NCBI GenBank assembly: GCA_034408745.1
Contig: JAWXCM010000065.1
Coordinates: 1 to 33,218 of the forward strand
Reading direction: 5' to 3'
Origin: JAWXCM01 sp034408745
GTDB lineage: Bacteria; Acidobacteriota; Terriglobia; Bryobacterales; Bryobacteraceae
Length of the DNA stretch: 33,218 nt
Shown: positions 16,792-25,745 of the stretch, piece by piece
Position numbering within the stretch: the first letter of the stretch is position 1
Layout: every line of letters starts with the position of its first letter
Position numbers and translations under genes: made by a program
The notes under the pieces: model-generated
What the model saw: only the letters and a program-made list of their open reading frames with translations
Told to the model about the DNA's origin: nothing
The model's database searches: none

Positions 16792-17147
16792 ACAGGCTGA
16801 TTTGCCTCCTTTCCTCTGCGGGGAGGGTAGCATGAGGCGTGCAAATTGTCGGGGTGGGATGAGTGGCCGGGAGTCGGCTAAGTGACTGGACAACCGGGAA
16901 ATAGAATTATTTGCAAAAAGTGCAACGCCACTGTTGTAGTGGCTCGCCAGCGTTGCCGGACTCCTGCATGATTAGTCAATTCGACTCCGGGGAGTGAAAC
17001 GAGTCAGAAAGAGGCTTTCGCTTTCAGCACAGATCGACCACGAAAAATGGAGATTGGACCTAACAGGACGCTGAGCGTCGAGTTGGATTGCCGGGCCAAC
17101 TGGGAGCATTCGATTTGGTCGCCGTTCAGGCCGCTTCGCCTGACCGA
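16792..17147. other. Intergenic stretch with one small hairpin
   Basis: No gene-like frame is seen. A 6-bp hairpin, GCCACT-GTTGT-AGTGGC, lies at 16927-16943, about 200 bases downstream (on the minus strand) of the broken toxin and 136 bases upstream of the hypothetical gene. Local AT content is higher around 16900-16920 (GAATTATTTGCAAAAAG), which could be promoter DNA for the minus-strand gene that starts at 16791. Confidence 0.4.
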
Positions 17148-17665
17148 TTATCGCGCCAGAGAGGCTCGGAGGTCCTTCATCAACATCATCACCTGCATGG
17201 GATCAACCGGCGAAGACTCAAAACCGTGGTGCTGGTAGAATTTCCGGGCAGCGTCGTCAATGGCGTGAACGCACGATCAAACTCCGACCACGTCCGCTGC
17301 CTGGGCCATTCTCCCAAGGGCGTCGCGGAGAAGAGCCTTTCCACCTGCTCCGTCTTGTCCACGGCCAACCTGGTCAAAAGAATCACTCCGACCGGGTGGT
17401 TGGCAGGTCCCTGAACAATTCGCTCGGGCGCTTCCTGTTTCAGAACCGATCCTGCCAAGAGGGCGTGGTAGCCAAGGACTCGTTCTCCGCGATGGGCGAC
17501 GTAGGTTTTGGCTGTTTCTGCCCGCTGACTGGTCCACGCATAGCGCTTGAGCCAGGCGTCCAGCGTCCTGTTCGAGCAGTCAAATTCCGACAGGCTGTGA
17601 CCCTGATTCAGCTTTTCGATGATGATCGTTGGCGCCGGTTCCGGCTGGTTCGATTCCGCGGACAC
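17148..17665 (-). pseudogene. GNAT acetyltransferase toxin (TacT-like), inactivated
   Basis: From ATG 17665 the product begins as a TacT-like toxin: HSLSEFDCSNRTLDAWLKRY, then AKTYVAHRGERVLGYHALLAG, then VGVILLTRLAVDKTEQ. The next residues should form the acetyl-CoA loop (Q-x-x-G-x-G/A), but the frame changes near 17343; the other frame continues with GGKALLRDALGRMAQAADVV, then meets an in-frame TGA (17279-17277) where an arginine codon would fit, then goes on with VHAIDDAARKFYQHHGFESS and DPMQVMMLMKDLRASLAR to TAA at 17148. Compared with typical members about three residues of the loop also seem lost. In the family this enzyme acetylates aminoacyl-tRNA and stops translation. Two independent lesions make it very unlikely to work. 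The antitoxin gene directly upstream is intact. Confidence 0.85.
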
Positions 17666-17955
17666 TAACGGCTTTCAGCGACTGACGGCTCTGAGAAGAG
17701 TCTCTGGATTTGCGGGATCACTCGCGGCGGCGCATCGAGTGCTTTCATGAACAGAGCCCACTGTTCTTCGTTAATGACGAAGCGGGTTTGGTCGGCTAAA
17801 GCCTGCTCGGCCTTCTCACATGCGCTATCGAGGATAAAGTCCGTGAAATTGATGCCCTGGCGTTCAGCGGCCACTCGGATCAAGTGTTCCTGTTTTGGTG
17901 TCGCACGAAGGTTTAATCTCTTTGTTCTGGTTTGACTGTTGGCCGCGATGCCCAT
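17665..17955 (-). CDS. DUF1778 ribbon-helix-helix antitoxin (TacA-like)
   Basis: The 96-residue product from ATG 17955 (GAGGAG 5-6 bases upstream) has an N-terminal ribbon-helix-helix, RTKRLNLRATPKQEHLIRVA, GINFTDFILDSACEKAEQAL, then the toxin-neutralising tail DQTRFVINEEQWALFMKALD with PPRVIPQIQRLF, as in DUF1778 antitoxins of TacAT-type modules. The frame is open to 17994 but the start at 17955 fits the binding site. Its stop overlaps the start of the GNAT toxin by one base, the standard operon layout. Since the toxin is broken, this is now an orphan antitoxin that may still repress its own promoter or neutralise a related toxin elsewhere. Confidence 0.88.
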   Translation of the reverse strand: MGIAANSQTRTKRLNLRATPKQEHLIRVAAERQGINFTDFILDSACEKAEQALADQTRFVINEEQWALFMKALDAPPRVIPQIQRLFSEPSVAESR

Positions 17956-17974
17956 AATCGCTCCTCGTACTAGC

Positions 17975-17991
17975 GTATGCACATTGTGTAC
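17975..17991 (-). promoter_or_regulatory. Candidate antitoxin operator
   Basis: A 17-base imperfect palindrome, GTATGCACATTGTGTAC, with the core CACA-T-TGTG, lies 20-36 bases before the antitoxin start. Ribbon-helix-helix antitoxins usually bind such short palindromes in their own promoter. No clear -35/-10 pair could be fixed around it. Confidence 0.4.
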
Positions 17992-18000
17992 CAAAACTGT

Positions 18001-18726
18001 AACCTTCCGGCCACTTGAACATCTCGCGCAGAACCCTCAGCGCCAGTGTCGAGGACGACTCTCACCGGCCGCGTCGCACTTCGTCGATTAGGCGGGGACA
18101 TCGGCCTCGGTCAGACCCATCCCGGCAGCCAGTCGCTGGCCCGCGTTCACTAAGCCTCGCCCGGCGAGACGAGAGTTCCGCCCGCCGCGCCGATTCCAGC
18201 AGCATCATCGCCGCTTTCTCCATCACGTGATCGATTCGTCATCCATGACGGCCAGCGCAGGCCGGGTTAAGCACTCACCGGTCGCCGATTCCACGCAATC
18301 CGAGTTAACAGCACACCCTCCGGGATTCGCAAACAATCGTGCGATTAAGGACCACGGGTGGCCAGCCCGGCGATGCCGCGCTTCTGACGCGCGTTTGCGA
18401 GCCTGCGGCGACGCCGGCGCCCGCTGGACAACAACGCGGGCGCGCCGATTTCACAGCTCGCCCTGTGTCCGTTTGTGGCCACTGGGCCATGCGTGGGCTC
18501 GCGTCGACCTCGCCAGCTCCCCGCCCCCCGCAGCGGCACGACCACCGGGAACGCGCTCGTCGACCGGCCCACCTCGTCGGCGACGCGCGGGCGGGTCGGT
18601 GGACCTCTCGCGGTCCTCCCCCTCGACCTACACGGAAAAGTAACCCTTTCTTCGGCAAGCGACGATGGAGTAGTAGTTGCAAGGCGACTCGGCGATAACC
18701 CTGCGGTCGACCCCAATGGAGAGTCC
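18001..18726. other. Gene-free, very GC-rich stretch
   Basis: Open frames overlap on all strands but their translations are Arg/Pro/Ala/Ser-rich and without motifs, as expected from GC-rich non-coding DNA. The part 18400-18620 is visibly richer in G and C than the flanks and may be foreign or decayed. Together with the broken genes on both sides it forms a decay zone. Confidence 0.5.
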
Positions 18727-19056
18727 ATGTCCAATCCGGCTCCTCCGATTCGTATTCTGCCTGACGACCGCGTTTGGCATTCCGAAAATGATCCTCTGAC
18801 TAACTGGCAGGCGAAAGAGCGGTACCGACTGCTGGCAGCCGCCGTGAAAAATGCTGAGGAGAGTGTGCTGATCACTGACGCGGACCGTCCGCGCCCTGCT
18901 CGCTGTCGAGGAGTCGGACTTCCCACTCCCACAGGTCAATGGCTCCGCGGGTGTACAGGAATTTCTCCTGGGGGCGCAGTTGGAAATCCTGCAGTGTTTT
19001 GGAGGGCGCTCGCCGGCGGAAACAGTTGTAGTCCTGCCCGTGAACGCGGAAGATAA
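18727..19056 (+). pseudogene. PAS-domain fragment
   Basis: ATG 18727 is preceded by GGAGAG. About 40 residues in, the product reads KERYRLLAAAVKNAEESVLI followed by TDAD, the classic opening of a PAS domain in sensor kinases and GGDEF proteins. After residue 56 the similarity ends and the frame runs on to 19056 through sequence that, on the other strand, belongs to a different gene fragment. So the remainder of the PAS domain and any output domain are gone. The junction near 18895 marks a recombination or insertion point. The part in front of the PAS domain (IRILPDDRVWHSENDPLTNW) is short and unassigned. Confidence 0.6.
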
Positions 19057-19151
19057 AGCCCAATCCTTCCCAGCCCGGAACGGTGCGGAAGGACTTCGTC
19101 GAACGTTGGGAGATCAAGGTAGTCAGGTACGGCCAGAACCCGGATCACCAT
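18872..19151 (-). pseudogene. Fragment resembling plasmid pRiA4b ORF-3-like proteins, frameshifted
   Basis: On the minus strand one frame gives MVIRVLAVPDYLDLPTFDEV (from ATG 19151). A second frame takes over near 19095 with FRTVPGWEGLGFIFRVHGQD, then SKTLQDFQLRPQEKFLYTRG and AIDLWEWEVRLLD, ending at 18872. The order (LP.FDEV, a GW..LGF.FRVHGQ motif, FLY..GAIDLWEWE) resembles the pRiA4b ORF-3 family, often found in transposon or plasmid contexts. One extra base explains the shift. The family protein is longer at its C-terminus, and here it stops against the PAS fragment. No start signal is visible. Likely a relic of a mobile element passenger gene. Confidence 0.55.
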
Positions 19152-19291
19152 CGGGTTCAGATTGCGGAGAACGGCCGGAAGATCAGTCGGTTGAAGGTTG
19201 TTGTTGCAGGCATCCCCTCAGCCGACGTTGCTTGTCAGACCCCCGGGTTGCTGCTGCACTCCAGCTTATGCCAGACGGCAATACCAGAAAG

Positions 19292-21550
19292 TCAGTGGCC
19301 TTCATTCACTTCGTTCCAGCCATCGACACGGATGTGCGGGACAATCTGGCGTAAGCCCGATGGCCAGTCGATTTCGAGAAGTTTCACTTCTTTGTCGGAG
19401 CCAAGGCCGAAATGCACGGCGGGGTGGCTGGAGCCGGAATAGCCAACCGAGGTGGTGACGCGATTCCACTGCTCGCCGGAAGCCGTGACCACGTGGACCC
19501 GGGCGCCGATGCCGTCGCGGTTGCTCTTCGTTCCCGTCAGGCGGAGGCCGATCCAGTGGCCGGCGGGTGCGGTCGTGTTCCACAACACTTCGGGTGGCTG
19601 GTTCAGGGCAGTGACCACCACGTCAATTCGGCCGTCGCGGTCGAAGTCGCCGAACGCGGCTCCGCGGTGGAGGGCTTCGCCTGGCAGCTGCTGCAACGCG
19701 AACGTGCCGCCTTTGCCGCGATTGAGGAACAGCAGGTTGGGTTGTTTCGACTGACGTCCGGAGGTGCGTTCCGCGTTGTCCATCACGTGGCCGCCGGAGA
19801 CGAAGATATCCTTCGAACCATCGTTGTTGAAGTCGTAGAGACCGGTGCTCCAGCCCGTCCACGGCAGGCTGGCCGCCGCAATTCCCGTTACGCCCGCCGC
19901 GTCTGCGAATTCGCCGTTGCCGACATTGCGGAACAGCAGAAAGCGTTCATTACTGAGGTCGGTGATGAACAGATCTTCGCGGCCGTCGTTGTCGTAGTCG
20001 CGGAAGTCGACGCCCATGGATGAACGTGGGGCGCCGTCGCTGTTGAGCGCAACGCCCGCCGCGAGGGCAACCTCATCGAAGCCGCGGCCCTGAAGGTTGT
20101 GGAAAAGGAAGTTCGGAACACTGTCATTGGCCACAAACACGTCCGGCCATCCATCTCCGTCAAAGTCGCCGAACGCCACGCCCATGCCTTTCGCGCGATG
20201 AGCGGCAACGCCGGTCTCGACGGACACGTCGCGAAAGTTCCCATTCCCCTCATTGTGGTAAACAGCATTGGACAAGGCCTTATAGTGCTCGGGATGGCAG
20301 TAGGTGCGGTAGTTGGCTTTCCGATCGCCGCAAAACGGCTCGTGCCGCGGGACCCATTCGACGTAGCGAACTACGAAGAGATCCAGGCGGCCGTCGCGGT
20401 CGTAGTCGAACCACCCGGCCGCCACGGACCAGCGGCCATCGCCTCGCACGCCGGCTTTGTCGGTGACGTCGTCGAACTTGCCGTCCCCGCGGTTCCAATA
20501 GAGCTTGTTGGCACTGAGTCCGGCGACGAACAGATCGGTGCGGCCATCGTTGTCGAAGTCGGCGGCGGCCACGCCCATGGAATAGCCAGATCCGGCGAGA
20601 CCCGAGGGTTCGGTGACGTCGGTAAACGTTCCGTCGCGATTGTTCCTGAAGAGGCGGTTGCTCCAACTCTTGTCCGGTCTGGTCTGCGAGGGCAACTCGG
20701 CGCCGTTGGCGACGAAGATGTCGGGCCATCCGTCCCCATCGAAGTCGAAAACGGCCACGCCTCCGAGCATGGTCTCGGGGAGGTGCTTCGCGCCAGTCGC
20801 ACCATTTCTGACGATCATGGGCAACGGCATTGCGCGAAATGTCACTCCTGTGGTGGCGGGAGTTTGCTTCGCTACCGGCAAACTGCCTGCCGCCCGCACG
20901 GCTGCTTCCACGCGGGTCAGTTCGCCCTTCGCTCCGGCATCGCGCAGCAGAGGTATGGCTTCCACGGCTCGGCCATGATTGTAAAGGAACATACCGTATT
21001 CCACACGGGCGCGCCCTTCGCCCGCGCGGATCGCGTCGCGGTAGCTGCGCTCAGCCTCTGCGTCCTTGCCCAGCGCTTCTTGTGCAAGACCGAGCCCCCG
21101 AAGAATGCGGCCCCGTTCCGCCGGCTGCATGCGCTGAGCGACCCCGAAGGCCTTCTCGGCTTCGGCGTATCGCATCAGGCTGTACAACACGCGACCGAGG
21201 TAGTAACAAGCCTTGTCCTCTCTCGGGTTCAGGTCGCATGCTCGCCTCAGGGGTGCTTCGGCCGCCGCGTACTTTTCCTGCGCCGAGTATGTCAGGCCCA
21301 ACAGCTTCCACCCGAGGGCAGACGGGTTTTTGGATACGGCCTGGCGAAGTGCGGCCTCCGCGGCCGGGAAATCCTGCTTTCGGAACGCTTCCGCGCCCCG
21401 CTGCAGGTCCGACTCCCAGGCGAGGCCCCCACCCACAATGGCTGCCGTGAAGACCGTGAGCCGGATTGCGCGCAAGGCCGTCTGGCTGGCCGGACCATGC
21501 CACAGGGCGAGTAACTCTCTCTGGCTACGTACTGCAAGGGGTTCACGCAT
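19292..21550 (-). CDS. TPR, FG-GAP/VCBS repeat and ASPIC/UnbV protein
   Basis: The 752-residue product has a hydrophobic segment (about 28-44, IRLTVFTAAIVGGGLAW) that may be a signal anchor, then TPR repeats (about 50-215, for example YYLGRVLYSLMRYAEAEKAF), then a beta-propeller of VCBS/FG-GAP repeats with calcium-binding-like D-x-D-x-D loops (DFDGDGWPDIFVAN, DFDNDGRTDLFVAG, DYDRDGRLDLFVV, DFDGDGWPDVFVAN, DYDNDGREDLFITD, DFNNDGSKDIFVSG, DFDRDGRIDVVV), and a C-terminal ASPIC/UnbV domain (GIGARVHVVTASGEQ to PSGLRQIV). The conserved CGDRKANYRTYCHPEHY insert is present. Such proteins are exported and common in Acidobacteria; their role is unknown, but binding of extracellular polymers or neighbouring cells is often proposed. 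The start may also be a TTG about 27 codons further in. Confidence 0.92.
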   Translation of the reverse strand: MREPLAVRSQRELLALWHGPASQTALRAIRLTVFTAAIVGGGLAWESDLQRGAEAFRKQDFPAAEAALRQAVSKNPSALGWKLLGLTYSAQEKYAAAEAPLRRACDLNPREDKACYYLGRVLYSLMRYAEAEKAFGVAQRMQPAERGRILRGLGLAQEALGKDAEAERSYRDAIRAGEGRARVEYGMFLYNHGRAVEAIPLLRDAGAKGELTRVEAAVRAAGSLPVAKQTPATTGVTFRAMPLPMIVRNGATGAKHLPETMLGGVAVFDFDGDGWPDIFVANGAELPSQTRPDKSWSNRLFRNNRDGTFTDVTEPSGLAGSGYSMGVAAADFDNDGRTDLFVAGLSANKLYWNRGDGKFDDVTDKAGVRGDGRWSVAAGWFDYDRDGRLDLFVVRYVEWVPRHEPFCGDRKANYRTYCHPEHYKALSNAVYHNEGNGNFRDVSVETGVAAHRAKGMGVAFGDFDGDGWPDVFVANDSVPNFLFHNLQGRGFDEVALAAGVALNSDGAPRSSMGVDFRDYDNDGREDLFITDLSNERFLLFRNVGNGEFADAAGVTGIAAASLPWTGWSTGLYDFNNDGSKDIFVSGGHVMDNAERTSGRQSKQPNLLFLNRGKGGTFALQQLPGEALHRGAAFGDFDRDGRIDVVVTALNQPPEVLWNTTAPAGHWIGLRLTGTKSNRDGIGARVHVVTASGEQWNRVTTSVGYSGSSHPAVHFGLGSDKEVKLLEIDWPSGLRQIVPHIRVDGWNEVNEGH

Positions 21551-21969
21551 GACCTACGCCTGTTCGAAGCATATCTCAGCTCGTAGCGGCGTTCTGGAGC
21601 GCTTGCGACGATCCCTTTCCCGCCACCGTTGACCACAGCAACGAATGATCCTGAGATGGATCAGGATGCGTTTTTGAGGCATGGCGGAATCTATCGGTCC
21701 GATGTGGCCGAATCCAGACCAACCCCCCGGGGCGGGACCGAGACGCCTCCCGCTGGTCGGCCCCGTGCCCGGGTAAGAGAACGCGTCAGGGAGGAACACG
21801 CCCTGCTCATCGTCCGCGATGAGTTCCGGCCGACTATTCCTGAACGGGTTGCTCTCGCCAGCAGTGCCCGTCTCCGCTTCGTCGGCACGGGCAGATTAAC
21901 TTACTCCACGGGAGGGCCAGGCAAAAGGGAATATTTCTACTTTGCCTTGACACCACTTACTGAAAGCGG
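21551..21969. other. Intergenic region with an unassigned open frame
   Basis: A plus frame (21629-21973) gives 114 residues including EEHALLIVRDEFRPTIPERV, and a minus frame (21554-21799) includes GFGHIGPIDSAMPQKRILIH. Neither matches a family I know, neither has a ribosome binding site, and the two overlap. The plus frame runs into the TonB-receptor promoter. I do not call a gene, but the text looks less random than the other gaps. Confidence 0.4.
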
Positions 21970-21998
21970 TTGACATTTTTCACCTTTGGGCGTAATTT
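21970..21998 (+). promoter_or_regulatory. Near-consensus sigma-70 promoter of the TonB receptor gene
   Basis: A perfect -35 box TTGACA (21970-21975), 17 bases of spacer, and a -10 box TAATTT (21993-21998). Transcription would start near 22005 and leave a leader of about 133 bases before the GTG at 22138. A second TTGACA at 21947-21952 has no matching -10 box. Confidence 0.65.
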
Positions 21999-22014
21999 CA
22001 TTTCAGTTAGACAT

Positions 22015-22073
22015 GTGCACGCAGATAGCCGCGTGTACGGGGTCCCCAGCTGAACTTCCGATTGGTTAGCTGG
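22015..22073 (+). promoter_or_regulatory. Two hairpins in the leader of the TonB receptor gene
   Basis: Hairpin one pairs 22015-22022 with 22031-22038 (8 bp, one G-U, 8-base loop). Hairpin two pairs 22046-22053 with 22066-22073 (8 bp, one G-U, 12-base loop). They follow the predicted start of transcription and precede the start codon by 65 bases. They match no riboswitch class I know. Confidence 0.4.
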
Positions 22074-22137
22074 CTGTGCGTACGTTAGAATCCACGTCGA
22101 TTCAGGGCACCGCTCTGGACGAACTTCGAGGTTAGAA

Positions 22138-25100
22138 GTGCAGAACAGAACCGTTAAACTTCTTTTCGTGCTACTGGTGGCTGCTGTTTTCGTATCCGGG
22201 CAGCAAGATCGCGGAACGATTACCGGCACGGTAACCGATGCGTCGGGTTCCGTCGCGCCCAACGTCAAAGTGACGGTGCGGCAGGTGGATACCGGCACGG
22301 TTTACAACTCTGTCAGTAACGCGGCTGGCCAGTACCGAGTCCCGAACCTCCCGATCGGAGCGTACCGGGTCACCTTTGAGTCGCAGGGCTTTAAATCGGT
22401 CAACCGGGAGGGCATTCAGCTGAGCGTCGCGCAGGTTGTCGCCGTCGACGCGCAGCTTCAGGTCGGAAACGTGGCCGAGACCATCGAAGTCACGGCTCAA
22501 ACATCCCTGCTGAATACGGAAACTCCGGAGGTCGGAACCGTTCTTGAGAGCAGGACTGTAATCGATATGCCACTGGGCTTCTCTGGCGGTCGTTATGCCG
22601 AAAACTTCGCGTACAAGTTAACCCCGGGCGTCGGCGGTAATAACTGGGAGAGCCATATCAACGGCGCACCTTCGTTTTCGAAGGAAATCGTTCTTGACGG
22701 TGCATCCGCAACGATTTATATCAGCGGTCATATGGGCGAATCCAGCCCATCCATGGAAGCACTGGAAGAATTCAAAGTGCAAACCAGCGGCATGAGCGCC
22801 GAGTACACCCGCACCGCGGGAGGTGTTTTCAACTTCGTGATGAAGTCGGGAGCCAATAAGCACCACGGCAGCGGTCTGTACCAGTGGCACAACGAAAGCT
22901 TTGACGCCAACACGTTTGCGAACAACGCCTTCGGCCGTCCCCGCCGCCGCGATCGCCGGGACAACTGGGCGTTGAGCCTGGGCGGTCCAGTTGGCATCCC
23001 AAAACTGAAGACCTTCAAAGATCGTTGGTTCTGGTACAGCGCGTACGAAAAGTACAACGAAACGTTCGCCGGTGGTGGAAATCCGTCCGTGACAATGCCC
23101 CAAACCGACTGGTATACCGGCAATCTGAGCAGCTATCTGACGAACCAGGTGATCGGTCAGGATGCGATCGGGCGGGACATCTTGCGCGGGCAGATCTTCG
23201 ATCCTTCGACCACCCGCACTGTCGACGGTAAGGTAGTGCGCGATCCGTTCCCAGGGAACATCATCCCGCAAAGCCGGATCTCTGCGGTTTCCCAGAATGT
23301 CACGAAGATTCTTGGCCAGTATTATAAGCCGCAGCTCGGCACGCTTCTGAACAATTCCTTCTTCCCTGTTTCAAACCAGGCGGGCTTCAACCAGACCCAG
23401 TTCTCGACGAAGTCGGACTTCAACATCACCACTAATCAGCGGTTGAGCGGCTCATTCGTGTTCGTTGATCGTCCGCGGACTCTGCTCGACCAGGGCGGTG
23501 CATGGAACTTCGACGATCCGAACGGCGGACCCTTTTCGCGTGCACGGCTGCAGTGGGTTTCGTCTCATTACGTGCGACTCGCGCATGATTACACGTTGTC
23601 GCCGACGATGATGAACCACGTCATGGTTGCGTATAACCGGCAGATCAATCCGAGCACCTCCAAGCATGTTGGCGAGAACGGCGCTGCCGCACTCGGCCTA
23701 AAAGGAATTGCGGGCTTCAACTACCCGCAGATCGGCGGACTCAGTGGCGATCGTGTGTCTTTTCCCATGCTTGGCTACAACGCGAACGACATTGGGGCGG
23801 CGACAGCGTACCAACTGGTGGATACGTTCAGCTGGATCCGCGGAAAGCATTCTTTCAAGTTTGGCTTTGATTACCGCTGGAATGGGTTGAACTGGCGAGT
23901 TGGCTCCGGACCGGCGCAGTTCAACTTTGGTGCGGACGTGACCGGTCTTCCGGGTTTCAACCAGACGGGACACGGCTTCGCCAGCATGCTGCTGGGTCAA
24001 GTCACCAGCGCCAGCGTTCCTACGGACAATCCGGTGGGCTCTCAGTTCCCAATGTATTCGGGCTTCGTCCAGGACGACTGGAAAGTGTCGCGCAGCCTGA
24101 CCGTGAATCTCGGACTTCGTTACGACTTTCAGCCGCAGGGTACTGAAAAGTACGATCGGCTGCATAATTTCAACCCGAGTATTATCGATCCGAAGTACGG
24201 AATCCCGGGCGCGATCGAGTTTGCCGGAAACGGTCAAGGCCGCAACGGCAAGAGCACCTTTTACGACAATTGCATCAACTGCGGCTGGGCGCCGCGTATC
24301 GGCTTCGCATGGCAGCTTCCGCAGACGGGGTTGCTTCGCAACATGACGGCTCGCGGCGGATACGGAGTTTTCTATGGTGGCCGTATTCCGAACGGCTGGT
24401 CTGGTGTACCGTGGGGCAACAAGCTGGGCTTCACCATGGTGAACCAGGTTAATCAACCGTCGCCGAACAGCGCGGCATTCAATTGGGACAACGGGTACAG
24501 CGGCGTCTCGCAAACCGCGAAACTCGATCCTTCCGCAGCTCGCAACATTTGGGGTCCTGTGAGCTGGGATCCTGGCGGCGGACGCGTTGGATATACGCAG
24601 CAGTGGAACTTCAACATTCAGAAGGAGCTGCCCGGCAACATGGTTCTGGACCTTGGCTACATCGGCACGAAGAGCACGGGTCTGCAGGCTAATGAACTTC
24701 GCAAGATGAATCAGCTCCCGACCAAAGCACTCGCGCTCGGTGACTTGCTGGGGAACTGGGTGGGAAGCGACGGGGAAATTCCGGCGGCGGCAAAAGCCAT
24801 GGGGGCGAGGTACCCTTACGGCAATGAAGGCGAATACATTCCGCTTTGGCAGACGCTGACTCCATACCCTACGGTGATCTACTGGAGCGATCTGTACAGT
24901 TGGAACTCCCCGCTCGGCTTCAGCAACTACCATGCGCTTCAGGTCCAGCTTAATAAGCGGTTGTCCCGAGGACTGCAGTTCTTGTCAAACTACTCGTTTT
25001 CAAAGAACATCGGAAACATCAGCTCGGCGTTTGGCGACACGTGGGGCATGAACTACTCGCGTCCGATGGACTACAACAATCTGAGCCTCGAGAAGTCCGT

Positions 25101-25716
25101 CATGGAATTCGACCAAACTCATGTGCTCAAGATCGGCGCCAGCTACGACACGCCATTCGGCCGTGGACGGAGCTTCGGAGGCGATATGCCTCGCGTCGCA
25201 AACTTCGCCTTTGGGGGATGGACACTTCAGTACATTGGCAACTATGCCAGCGGCACTCCGGTCGGCTTCGGCGCTACCGGGACTCCTAACAGCAACTTCG
25301 CAACGAACCGGCCGTTTATCAACAATCCGAATGGGGGATCGCTGCTCAATCCAAATTACAACGCGTCGACGTTCGACATGACCGATTTGTCTAACAGTCG
25401 ACCTGACAAGAAGTACCTGAACACGAGCAAGATCATCGATCCGGTGACGGTCAACAGGTATGCGCGCGGCAATGCGCCTCGCCTGGTGTCCCAGCTTCGC
25501 AACTTTGCCACTTACTCGGAAGACGTATCTCTTCAGAAGAACTTCGTTCCTCGCGAAGGTATGCGTATCCAGTTCCGGGCGGAAGGTCTGAACGTGTTCA
25601 ACCGTCACCGGTTCACAGGTTTCAACACTACTCCTTCGAGCCCGTTGTTCGGTCAGATCAGTGGGGTGTCGGACGATCGCCGTCAGCTTCAGTTCGGCAT
25701 CCGTGCTGATTTCTAA
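22138..25716 (+). CDS. TonB-dependent receptor with N-terminal carboxypeptidase-regulatory domain (Oar-like)
   Basis: The 1192-residue product starts at GTG 22138 with GAGG 6 bases upstream. It has a signal peptide (KLLFVLLVAAVFVSG), a CarboxypepD_reg beta-sandwich (about 25-105: GTITGTVTDASGSVAPNVKV, AAGQYRVPNLPIGAYRVTFE), a plug-like domain (about 115-240, including VETI-type EVTAQTS and FSKEIVLDGASATIYISGHM) and a long barrel with many aromatic-ended strands, ending in QFGIRADF with a C-terminal phenylalanine as expected for outer membrane barrels. Acidobacteria carry dozens of such receptors; they are thought to import oligosaccharides or other large ligands. No TonB box could be fixed. 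Genes for a beta-helix protein and a GH42 enzyme follow, so a sugar ligand is plausible. A strong hairpin terminator ends the unit. Confidence 0.95.
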   Translation: MQNRTVKLLFVLLVAAVFVSGQQDRGTITGTVTDASGSVAPNVKVTVRQVDTGTVYNSVSNAAGQYRVPNLPIGAYRVTFESQGFKSVNREGIQLSVAQVVAVDAQLQVGNVAETIEVTAQTSLLNTETPEVGTVLESRTVIDMPLGFSGGRYAENFAYKLTPGVGGNNWESHINGAPSFSKEIVLDGASATIYISGHMGESSPSMEALEEFKVQTSGMSAEYTRTAGGVFNFVMKSGANKHHGSGLYQWHNESFDANTFANNAFGRPRRRDRRDNWALSLGGPVGIPKLKTFKDRWFWYSAYEKYNETFAGGGNPSVTMPQTDWYTGNLSSYLTNQVIGQDAIGRDILRGQIFDPSTTRTVDGKVVRDPFPGNIIPQSRISAVSQNVTKILGQYYKPQLGTLLNNSFFPVSNQAGFNQTQFSTKSDFNITTNQRLSGSFVFVDRPRTLLDQGGAWNFDDPNGGPFSRARLQWVSSHYVRLAHDYTLSPTMMNHVMVAYNRQINPSTSKHVGENGAAALGLKGIAGFNYPQIGGLSGDRVSFPMLGYNANDIGAATAYQLVDTFSWIRGKHSFKFGFDYRWNGLNWRVGSGPAQFNFGADVTGLPGFNQTGHGFASMLLGQVTSASVPTDNPVGSQFPMYSGFVQDDWKVSRSLTVNLGLRYDFQPQGTEKYDRLHNFNPSIIDPKYGIPGAIEFAGNGQGRNGKSTFYDNCINCGWAPRIGFAWQLPQTGLLRNMTARGGYGVFYGGRIPNGWSGVPWGNKLGFTMVNQVNQPSPNSAAFNWDNGYSGVSQTAKLDPSAARNIWGPVSWDPGGGRVGYTQQWNFNIQKELPGNMVLDLGYIGTKSTGLQANELRKMNQLPTKALALGDLLGNWVGSDGEIPAAAKAMGARYPYGNEGEYIPLWQTLTPYPTVIYWSDLYSWNSPLGFSNYHALQVQLNKRLSRGLQFLSNYSFSKNIGNISSAFGDTWGMNYSRPMDYNNLSLEKSVMEFDQTHVLKIGASYDTPFGRGRSFGGDMPRVANFAFGGWTLQYIGNYASGTPVGFGATGTPNSNFATNRPFINNPNGGSLLNPNYNASTFDMTDLSNSRPDKKYLNTSKIIDPVTVNRYARGNAPRLVSQLRNFATYSEDVSLQKNFVPREGMRIQFRAEGLNVFNRHRFTGFNTTPSSPLFGQISGVSDDRRQLQFGIRADF

Positions 25717-25745
25717 TCGGTCGGGCGAACCGATAGAACTGTAAC

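Noticed and set aside
18062..18230. Minus-strand text ending in LIDEVRRGR* with LAAGMGLTEADV in another frame
   Set aside because: It resembles the tail of some small antitoxins, but needs a frameshift within a very short stretch and shows no start or partner gene.
18345..18932. 195-codon open frame on the minus strand in the GC-rich gap
   Set aside because: Composition is Arg/Ser/Pro/Gly-rich with no motif, and it overlaps the PAS fragment.
20099..21514. 471-codon open frame on the plus strand
   Set aside because: Shadow of the TPR/FG-GAP/UnbV gene; the repeated DxDxDG loops produce a regular Val/Ala/Glu-rich antisense frame.
21629..21973. 114-codon frame before the TonB receptor gene
   Set aside because: No ribosome binding site, no known family, overlaps the receptor promoter. 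Kept only as part of the intergenic description.
22618..23271. Minus-strand frame inside the TonB receptor gene
   Set aside because: Antisense shadow; codon pattern follows the receptor frame.
23698..24933. 411-codon open frame on the minus strand
   Set aside because: Antisense of the TonB receptor barrel; no ribosome binding site or motif.
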